Positions 5,594 to 11,659 of a stretch of DNA of 13,871 nucleotides are shown piece after piece. The stretch's first letter is position 1. Each line of letters begins with the position of its first letter. The notes under the pieces are model-generated. The model did no database searches. It had not been told where the DNA came from and saw only the letters and a list, made by a program, of their open reading frames with translations. The DNA comes from Gammaproteobacteria bacterium (GTDB lineage: Bacteria; Pseudomonadota; Gammaproteobacteria; Pseudomonadales; Azotimanducaceae), in assembly GCA_026706425.1 (NCBI GenBank), contig JAPOYW010000302.1, positions 1 to 13,871 on the forward strand, in the 5' to 3' direction. The position numbers and the translations under genes were made by a program.

Positions 5594-6826
5594 ATGTTCC
5601 GTCCGCTGGCCGTCAACATCGGGATTCGCTACGCGCGCTCGCGACGCGGCTTCATTACCTTCGTCAGCGCCCTGGCCGTCGGCGGGTTGGCGGTGTCGGT
5701 GGCCATTCTCGTTTTCGTGCAGGCCGTGGTCGCGGGTTTCGAACGCGAAATGAACGACCGGGTCCTGGGCGTCGTGCCGCACATCAGGCTCGCATCCCTT
5801 AGACCGGTCGACGACAGCGATGGACTTTTGGAGACGATTCGGGACATCGAGGGAGTGTCCGGTGCCGCGGCGGTGGTGCAGGGTCGTGGCTTGTTGGTGA
5901 AGGCGGACCGGGTCGTCGGCGTCAACTTGATCGGATTCGATCCGGTGGCCTATTCCGAGGTGTCCCGGATCGAGGAATTCGTGGTCGGTCGGGATGTGCG
6001 AATGCCCGAGGCGGCCGGTTTCGAGATTCTGCTCGGGGAACAGGTGGCGGATCGGCTTGGCGCGGTCGCCGGGGACGAACTCACCGTGGTTCTACCGGCG
6101 ACCACGGTTACCCCGGTGGGCGTATTCGCAAGACAGAAAACGCTCCGGGTGGCGGGCGTGGTGAACACGGCCTCGCAACTCGACCGGATGTCCGCCTACC
6201 TGAACCGGGAGGATGCCGGCAAGCTCCAGCGGGCCGGCGTGCTCGACAGGGAGTTCCACGTGAAGGCGACCAACGCCCTGGAAGCGGCAACCGTACGGGC
6301 GCGCATAGCGGGAGAACTGGCCGGGCAGGGATTTGGCGCGAGAACTTGGATGGACACCTACGGCAATCTCTACGCCGCGATCCGCTACACCAAGAACATG
6401 CTCTTCCTGCTGCTGTCGCTGCTGGTCGCGGTGGCGGCTTTCAACCTGGTGTCGAGCCTCGTCATGATCGTCAACGAACGGCGCGGCGACATCGCCATCC
6501 TGCGCACCATGGGGAGTCGTTCCGGCCTCGCCGTCGGCGCGTTCGTGGTTGTGGGCACCGTGATCGCGGTGGTAGGCATCGGCCTCGGCGTGGGCGCCGG
6601 GATCGGACTCGGGACGGTCGCCGAAGCCGGGTTTCCCTGGCTCGAGGATCTTTTCGGCACGCCGCTGATGGGCGAGTACCTCATTACCTCTTTGCCGGTG
6701 GAGTACGCCGTGGCGGATGTGGCCCGGGTGGTAGTTACCGCATTGGTGCTGGGCCTCGCAGCGACTCTCTTTCCCGCTTGGCGGGCGTCGCGGTTGAACC
6801 CGGCGGAGGTGTTGCAGCATGAATAG
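5594..6826 (+). CDS. lolE: Lipoprotein-releasing ABC transporter permease, LolE-like (LolC/E family)
   Basis: 410 residues. This is an inner-membrane permease that, with LolD and a partner permease, extracts lipoproteins and hands them to LolA. Layout: amphipathic N-terminus (MFRPLAVNIGIRYARSRRG), TM1 at about 23-47, FEREMNDRVLGVVPH (49-63), a periplasmic MacB-like domain to about 260, then an FtsX-type segment with TM2 near 267-293, a cytoplasmic coupling region NERRGDIAILRTMGSRS (294-310), TM3 near 312-342, TM4 near 372-395 and a C-terminal FPAWRASRLNPAEVL. WMDTYGNLY (252-260), SQLDRMSAYL (194-203) and the GEYLITSLP loop before TM4 recall E. coli LolE more than LolC. An upstream TTG at 5567 is in frame, but the ATG fits the family start. 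Its stop overlaps lolD by 8 nt (ATGAATAG). Confidence 0.9.
   Translation: MFRPLAVNIGIRYARSRRGFITFVSALAVGGLAVSVAILVFVQAVVAGFEREMNDRVLGVVPHIRLASLRPVDDSDGLLETIRDIEGVSGAAAVVQGRGLLVKADRVVGVNLIGFDPVAYSEVSRIEEFVVGRDVRMPEAAGFEILLGEQVADRLGAVAGDELTVVLPATTVTPVGVFARQKTLRVAGVVNTASQLDRMSAYLNREDAGKLQRAGVLDREFHVKATNALEAATVRARIAGELAGQGFGARTWMDTYGNLYAAIRYTKNMLFLLLSLLVAVAAFNLVSSLVMIVNERRGDIAILRTMGSRSGLAVGAFVVVGTVIAVVGIGLGVGAGIGLGTVAEAGFPWLEDLFGTPLMGEYLITSLPVEYAVADVARVVVTALVLGLAATLFPAWRASRLNPAEVLQHE
6805..6809 (+). promoter_or_regulatory. Strong ribosome binding site for lolD
   Basis: GGAGG lies 9 nt upstream of the lolD ATG, inside the last codons of the upstream permease. It fixes the first of two nearby in-frame ATGs (codons 1 and 5) as the likely start. 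It is the clearest Shine-Dalgarno in the operon. Confidence 0.7.
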
Positions 6827-7526
6827 CGGAATGGCTGCCCTCGTTGCCAAGGGTGTTAGCAAGGCATTCGCGCAGGGCGGCCAGCGCCTGGTCGTCCTGC
6901 GTGCCATCGACCTGTCGGTTTCGCCGGCGGAGTGGGTGGGAGTCGTCGGCCGCTCGGGTGCCGGCAAGAGCACGTTGCTGCACATCCTTGCTGGGCTGAC
7001 GGATCCGGACGAAGGCTCGGTGGAGGTCATGGGCCAGACGCTGACAGGGGCGAGCCCGGCCCAACGGGCGCGGATCCGCAATAGGCGCATGGGATTCGTC
7101 TACCAACTGCATCATCTCCTGCCGGAGTTCTCCGCGTTGGAGAACGTCGCGATGCCCTTGCTGCTGGGCGGTGCGCGTTTCGCGCAGGCCGCGGACAGGG
7201 CAAGGGACTTGCTCGCGGAGGTCGGTCTGGCCGAGCGCTTCGGGCATCGACCGCACCAGTTGTCGGGCGGCGAACGCCAACGCGTCGCGGTGGCGCGGGC
7301 GCTGGCGACACAACCGGCGATCGTGCTCGCCGACGAGCCGACGGGCAACCTCGATCGGGAAAGCGCCGAGGGCGTGGTGGCGGTGATGTCGGATCTCGTC
7401 AGGACCACCGGTACGTCGTTCATCGTGGTTACCCACGACGCGGATCTCGCCGCCCAGGGCGACAAGGCGTTCGCCTTGCTGGACGGCGTGTTGAGCACGG
7501 TCGGGAAGTCGACCCAGCTTCGTTGA
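6819..7526 (+). CDS. lolD: Lipoprotein-releasing ABC transporter ATP-binding protein LolD
   Basis: 235 residues; the cytoplasmic ATPase that powers lipoprotein release by the Lol permease pair. All nucleotide-binding motifs are intact: Walker A GRSGAGKST (44-52), Q-loop YQ (95-96) inside GFVYQLHHLLPEFSALENVAMPLL, signature LSGGERQRVAVARAL (148-162), Walker B AIVLADE (167-173) followed by PTGNLD, and the switch His206 in VVTHD. The HHLLPEFSALENVAMP block after the Q-loop closely resembles E. coli LolD and separates it from general MacB/FtsE ATPases. It lies between two LolC/E-type permeases, overlapping the first by 8 nt and sharing TGATG with the second, so stoichiometric translation is expected. 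Confidence 0.96.
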   Translation: MNSGMAALVAKGVSKAFAQGGQRLVVLRAIDLSVSPAEWVGVVGRSGAGKSTLLHILAGLTDPDEGSVEVMGQTLTGASPAQRARIRNRRMGFVYQLHHLLPEFSALENVAMPLLLGGARFAQAADRARDLLAEVGLAERFGHRPHQLSGGERQRVAVARALATQPAIVLADEPTGNLDRESAEGVVAVMSDLVRTTGTSFIVVTHDADLAAQGDKAFALLDGVLSTVGKSTQLR

Positions 7527-8731
7527 TGGCGGAAGTCCGAACAGCGCTGTGGATCGCCCGCCGCTACCTGCTGGCGCGTAGCCACGGCTACGCCACGTTC
7601 ATCAACTGGGTATCGTTCGCCGGTCTCGTTCTGGGCGTCCTGATCCTAACCGTTGTGCTCGGCATCATGAACGGCTTCGATCGCGAGATGACGGGACGGA
7701 TTCTGAGCGCCGTTCCCCACGGTTTCTTTCAATACGAAGGCGATCCGCCGATCGCGGACCTTGAAGCCATCGACGGCGTGAGCAGCGTGATGCGGCTGTA
7801 TGAGGCCGAGGCGATGGCGACACGCTACGGCGGCGTGGCTTTCATCGGTTTGGCCGCCGTCGACATGGCCGATGCGCACGAATTGCCTCGCGTCCTGGCG
7901 GGGCAGGCGCTCGAGAACCTGGTCGCGACCCCGGGCAGTGTCGTCCTCGGGGCGGCGCTGGCACGGGATCTGCGATTGCGGGTTGGCGACACGGTACGCC
8001 TGATGATTCCCGTGGCGTCATCGGGCGGTGTGCGAGCGCGGATCGAGCGCTTCACACTCGCGGGGACCTTCGAGCTACGGGCGCAACCGGATGCGGCATT
8101 GGCGGTCGCCCGGCGCGAGGACATCGTCGAACGCGGACTCGCCGATGCCGGGTTGGACGGTTGGCGATTGCAGCTCGCCGACCCCCTGGACGCACCGCGG
8201 CTGGCGGAGCGGATCGGCGCCGTGTTGGGATCCGGCATCGCGGTACGTTTCTGGACGGACGAATACGGCGAATTGTTCCGTGCCGTCGCGATCGAGAAGG
8301 CGATCATGTTCGCCCTGCTGGCGTTGATCGTCGCCATAGCTTCCCTGAACATCGTCTCGGGCCAGGCAATGCTGGTCAACGACAAGAGGAGCGACATCGC
8401 CATGCTGGCGACCATGGGGGCCTCCCGCCGCCTGCTCGTGGGCGTGTTCTTCCTGCAGGGCTTCAGCGTCGCTGTTCTGGGGGTGGCGGTGGGTTTGGCG
8501 GGCGGGATCGCCGTGGCGGCCAACGCCGATGCGGTCGTCTCGTTCTTCGAAGGGCTCGTCGGCGCGAGCGTGATCGAGGGAACGTATTTCGATCGGATCC
8601 ACTCGCACCTCGCGTGGTCCGACTTGCTGGCAGTCGTCGGCGTTTCCTTGGGGCTCAGCTTGGCGGCCGTCCTGCGGCCCGCATTCAAGGCGGCGGCAGA
8701 GAACCCCGCCGAGGCCCTGCACGCGGCGTAG
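7526..8731 (+). CDS. lolC: Lipoprotein-releasing ABC transporter permease, LolC-like (LolC/E family)
   Basis: 401 residues; the second permease of the Lol complex. Layout: cytoplasmic N-terminus (ALWIARRYLLARSHG), TM1 at about 24-48, GIMNGFDREMTGRILSAVPH (46-65), periplasmic domain to about 250, TM2 near 258-283, coupling region NDKRSDIAMLATMGASRR (285-302), TM3 near 303-332 and TM4 near 366-386, ending AFKAAAENPAEALHAA. MNGFDRE, DGWRLQLADPLDA (211-223) and YGELFRAVAIEKAIM (247-261) resemble E. coli LolC (MNGFERE, GWRLWLDEPL, GELFQAVRMEKNMM) more than LolE. The ATG at 7526 shares TGATG with the lolD stop; an in-frame TTG one codon earlier is less likely. It converges on the DUF2062 gene with only 9 bp between stop codons. 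The LolC/LolE naming rests on remembered sequences. Confidence 0.9.
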   Translation: MAEVRTALWIARRYLLARSHGYATFINWVSFAGLVLGVLILTVVLGIMNGFDREMTGRILSAVPHGFFQYEGDPPIADLEAIDGVSSVMRLYEAEAMATRYGGVAFIGLAAVDMADAHELPRVLAGQALENLVATPGSVVLGAALARDLRLRVGDTVRLMIPVASSGGVRARIERFTLAGTFELRAQPDAALAVARREDIVERGLADAGLDGWRLQLADPLDAPRLAERIGAVLGSGIAVRFWTDEYGELFRAVAIEKAIMFALLALIVAIASLNIVSGQAMLVNDKRSDIAMLATMGASRRLLVGVFFLQGFSVAVLGVAVGLAGGIAVAANADAVVSFFEGLVGASVIEGTYFDRIHSHLAWSDLLAVVGVSLGLSLAAVLRPAFKAAAENPAEALHAA

Positions 8732-8734
8732 GGG

Positions 8735-8749
8735 ACGGGCCTATCCCGT
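8735..8749. terminator. Short hairpin between convergent stop codons
   Basis: ACGGG (8735-8739) pairs with CCCGT (8745-8749) around a CCTAT loop, spanning the 9-bp gap between the lolC-like and DUF2062 stops. It could act in both directions, but there is no T-tract on either strand, so it may be chance or a weak terminator. Confidence 0.25.
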
Positions 8750-9286
8750 GCCGGTGGACTTGACGCGTCTCAGGGCCCGTCGGGCACGACGCCGACGCCA
8801 CCGGCGGATGGCATGGAAACGCCAGAGCAGGCGTGACACCACGGTACCGGTCAGGCCGCTGACCCATCCGCAGACGAGGCAGCCGAGAGTGAGGGGCCAC
8901 CAGATGGCCGCGAACTGGGATCCGAACCACTGCCAGGAGAGCTCCCAAGGTCCGTTGACCAATTCGACGTCGAGCAGCCATGCCCCGAGCTTGTACGCGA
9001 AATAGAACATCGGGCCGATGGTCAGCGGATTGCTGATCCACACCAACGCCACGGCGATCGGCAGGTTGCAGCGCGCGGCGAAGGCCAGGAGCGCGGCGAG
9101 GACCATCTGGGAAGGCACGGGCATGAAGGCGCAGAACAGGCCGATGAAGAACGCGCCCCCCACCGAGCGCCGGTGCAAGTGCCACAACTCGGGGTGCTGA
9201 AGCAGATGTCGCACAGGCCAAAGGGCTTTTTGCGCACGAATGGATTCGCGCGTCGGCAGATACTTGGTGATCCAGTGGTTTCGCAT
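8741..9286 (-). CDS. DUF2062 domain-containing membrane protein
   Basis: 181 residues. The family signature is clear: RSVGGAFFIGLFCAFMPVPSQMVLAALLAFAARCNLPIAVALVWISNPLT at about 40-89, with the Gly-rich first helix, the PxPSQ turn, the RxNLP motif and the W-I-S-N-P-x-T motif. Likely helices are near 42-70, 74-104 and 128-153. The N-terminus (about 1-40) is soluble and rich in His/Trp. The C-terminal tail (152-176) is strongly basic, with runs such as RRWRRRRARRALRR, and would be cytoplasmic by the positive-inside rule. Function of the family is unknown. It is divergent from comEC with about 53 bp between starts and convergent with the lol operon; next to lolCDE and comEC is a familiar gammaproteobacterial position. 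No Shine-Dalgarno precedes the ATG. Confidence 0.9.
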   Translation of the reverse strand: MRNHWITKYLPTRESIRAQKALWPVRHLLQHPELWHLHRRSVGGAFFIGLFCAFMPVPSQMVLAALLAFAARCNLPIAVALVWISNPLTIGPMFYFAYKLGAWLLDVELVNGPWELSWQWFGSQFAAIWWPLTLGCLVCGWVSGLTGTVVSRLLWRFHAIRRWRRRRARRALRRVKSTGTG

Positions 9287-9315
9287 GAGGCGCGAAGGTG
9301 GTGGCGAGAGGCGCC

Positions 9316-9321
9316 ATTATG
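9316..9321 (-). promoter_or_regulatory. Candidate -10 element for the DUF2062 gene
   Basis: Read on the minus strand this is CATAAT, five of six matches to TATAAT. It would place the transcript start about 23 nt before the DUF2062 ATG. A -35 box at 17 nt is not evident. The element overlaps the alternative comEC ATG at 9319, so the two divergent genes share very compact control DNA. Confidence 0.3.
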
Positions 9322-9339
9322 CCGGGTAGCGGAGGGCCG

Positions 9340-11607
9340 ATGGCCATCCGAAACGCGGCGCTTGGCTTTTCGTTCGGCGCGGTGGCTGCGCATTGGCTGC
9401 CCGCAGCGGTCCTGTCGCTGTGGGCGTGTTGGTTGTGTGCCGGTGTCGCTATCGCCCCGGCGCCCCGGGTTCGTGTCCTCGGGGCGGCTCTGGTCGGGCT
9501 TGGTTGGGGTGCCCTCCACGGACTTGACGCGCTCGACCGCCGGATCGAGCCGGTGTGCGCGGAGGCCTCGGTAACCGGACGTATCGCCGGATTGCCGTCC
9601 GAGGACCATAGCCGAGGCACCGCCACCCGGCGCTTCGTATTCGCACCCGACTCGGCGACTTGCGAGCTCCGTGGCCCGCTCCGGCTGATGTGGCTCGACG
9701 GGCCATCGCTACGCAGCGGCGAACGCTGGTCGCTCCGAGTGCGCCTGAAGTCTCCCCGGGCCGGTGCCAACGTCCATGGATTCGATGTCGAGGCCTGGTT
9801 CGCGCGAGACAAGCTAGCGGCGACGGGCTACGTGGTCCATGGCCGCCGCCTCGGAGCTTCCGCACGTGTGGTTCATCCCTTCGGCGCGGTTCGACAGGAA
9901 CTGCGGGACGGCCTGGCGCGGTTGCCCCTCGTCCACGGCGGGGTTCTCGCGGCATTGACCCTCGGCGACAAGGGCGCGATTCCGAGGGACAAGGTCGATC
10001 TCTACCGCCGCACCGGCACCATGCATCTGCTGGTCATTTCCGGCTTGCACGTGGGTGTCGTCACGGCGTTGGGTTTCATGGCCGGGCGGGCCGTCGGGGC
10101 GATCACGACGTTGCCGTCGCGGGCCACGGGAGTTGTCTCGGCCTTGGTGTTGACAAGCGCGTACGTGGTGATAGCCGGGGGCGGATTGTCGCTGGTGCGG
10201 GCCTTCGCCATGTCCCTCGCTGGCATGGTGGCACTGCTCGCCGGGCGGTCGTCGGCACCTTCGGCGGCGTTCGCCTTTGCCCTTGCCGTGGTTCTCGCGA
10301 TCGATCCCATGGCCCCCTTGAGCTCCGGTTTCTGGTTGTCGTTTGGCGCGGTGGCCGTGCTGCTCGGCTTCTTCGTCCCGCGTCCCCGGCGGCGTTCCTG
10401 GCTGATCTCGGCGGTGGTCGCCCAACTCGCGATCGCAACGATGTTCGTGCCGGCGACCACCGGCATCACCGGGTTGGTCCACCCGCTTGGTATCGGGGTG
10501 AATCTTGTCGCCGTACCGGCGGTGACCCTGCTCCTGGTGCCGCTGGCCCTGGCCGGTGTCGCGTTGATCGCCACGCCGGTCGGACCCTGGCTGCTCACGG
10601 CCGCCGACTTCGTCGTGCAGGTACTCGAAACGGTACTGGGGTCCGCCGACCGGATTGCGCCGATCTACGTGGCTTCCCAAGACGGTTGGCTGGCGTGGAT
10701 CGTCGTGACGGCGGCGGTGGGCCTCACGCCGACGTCGAGGCTGGCGCGTGCACTGCTCGTATCCACCGCAGCCATGGTCCTGCTGCTGCCCCGTCCGGCA
10801 TTGCCGTGGGGACACCTGGACGTCACGGTCCTCGATGTGGGCCAGGGCACCGCGGTTCTGGTGGAGACGGCGAATCACACCCTGGTCTACGACACGGGAC
10901 CCATGTTCCCGTCCGGGCGCGACACGGGTACCGGCGTCGTGTTGCCGGCCGTCCGCGGGCGCGGCTGGCCCCGTATCGACCGTTTGGTTCTCAGCCACGG
11001 GGACGTGGATCACGTCGGCGGCGCAAGGTCCGTGCTGGCCGGAATGACCGTTGGCGAGGTGCTCGCCGGGGAGAGGGTCCCGGGGATAGAGGCGCAACCC
11101 TGCCAGGCCCGATCCGGCTGGCAATGGGACGGCGTGTCGTTCACGGTATTGAGCCCGGCCGACGACCACCGGTTCACGGGAAACAACGCCTCGTGCGTCG
11201 TGTTGATCGAGGCCGGATTGCAACGGGTCCTGCTGACCGGCGACATCGAGGCAATCGTCGAATACCGGCTCGAGGTGCCGCCCGTGGACGTGCTCCTCGT
11301 GCCGCACCACGGCAGCGCGACCTCGTCGACGCGGGCATTGGTGGCCGCAACAAGGCCGAAGTTCGCGATCGTGGCCGCCGGGTTCGACAACCACTTCGGA
11401 CATCCGCATCCGCGTGTCGTTGCCCGGTACCGGGACCAGCGCAGCCACATCGTGTCCACCGGGGTGTCGGGTGCCGTTCGCTGGCGAAGCACCGACGCCA
11501 TGTCGGTAACCGTTCAGCGCTGTGCCGAATCCCCCTATTGGCGCTCCGCTGCGGCTGGTCCGCGCAGCTCCGCCGTCCGGTGCCGGTGGCAAGCCACGAA
11601 CCATTGA
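9340..11607 (+). CDS. comEC: ComEC/Rec2 DNA internalization protein
   Basis: 755 residues, near the usual proteobacterial length. It forms the inner-membrane channel for single-stranded DNA during natural transformation. Domains: two N-terminal helices and a DUF4131 soluble region (about 5-175); the polytopic Competence domain (about 190-485) with LTLGDKGAIP (207-215) and the hallmark MHLLVISGLHVG (228-239); then a metallo-beta-lactamase-like domain (about 493-725). The latter has VTVLDVGQGTAVLVET (495-510), VYDTG (516-520), SHGDVDHVGGA (552-562, a HxDxDH motif), LLTGDIE (631-637), VPHHGS (654-659) and FDNHFGHPHP (682-691), so the nuclease-like site appears intact. The ATG at 9340 has GGAGG 5 nt upstream; an ATG at 9319 and GTGs at 9298/9301 are in-frame alternatives. 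It diverges from DUF2062 and ends 52 bp before clpB. Other competence genes are not in the window. Confidence 0.93.
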   Translation: MAIRNAALGFSFGAVAAHWLPAAVLSLWACWLCAGVAIAPAPRVRVLGAALVGLGWGALHGLDALDRRIEPVCAEASVTGRIAGLPSEDHSRGTATRRFVFAPDSATCELRGPLRLMWLDGPSLRSGERWSLRVRLKSPRAGANVHGFDVEAWFARDKLAATGYVVHGRRLGASARVVHPFGAVRQELRDGLARLPLVHGGVLAALTLGDKGAIPRDKVDLYRRTGTMHLLVISGLHVGVVTALGFMAGRAVGAITTLPSRATGVVSALVLTSAYVVIAGGGLSLVRAFAMSLAGMVALLAGRSSAPSAAFAFALAVVLAIDPMAPLSSGFWLSFGAVAVLLGFFVPRPRRRSWLISAVVAQLAIATMFVPATTGITGLVHPLGIGVNLVAVPAVTLLLVPLALAGVALIATPVGPWLLTAADFVVQVLETVLGSADRIAPIYVASQDGWLAWIVVTAAVGLTPTSRLARALLVSTAAMVLLLPRPALPWGHLDVTVLDVGQGTAVLVETANHTLVYDTGPMFPSGRDTGTGVVLPAVRGRGWPRIDRLVLSHGDVDHVGGARSVLAGMTVGEVLAGERVPGIEAQPCQARSGWQWDGVSFTVLSPADDHRFTGNNASCVVLIEAGLQRVLLTGDIEAIVEYRLEVPPVDVLLVPHHGSATSSTRALVAATRPKFAIVAAGFDNHFGHPHPRVVARYRDQRSHIVSTGVSGAVRWRSTDAMSVTVQRCAESPYWRSAAAGPRSSAVRCRWQATNH

Positions 11608-11659
11608 ACTTCGGCGGTGCGGACGCACTTAGAGGGTAACGACGGCAAGAAACACCAGG

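Noticed and set aside
9814..11628. 604-codon open frame on the minus strand across comEC
   Set aside because: Antisense shadow: very rich in His, Arg and Gln, with no family motif, while comEC in the other frame has a full set of conserved motifs.
11603..11632. Possible sigma-32 or sigma-70 promoter for clpB (ATTGAA or TTGAAC with a downstream ACTTAG)
   Set aside because: The -35-like part is fair, but no CCCCAT-like or TATAAT-like -10 lies at a correct distance.
9660..11639. 659-codon open frame on the plus strand overlapping comEC
   Set aside because: It is out of frame with comEC, is Arg/Gly/Pro-rich, has no recognisable domain, and arises from the high third-position GC of the real gene.
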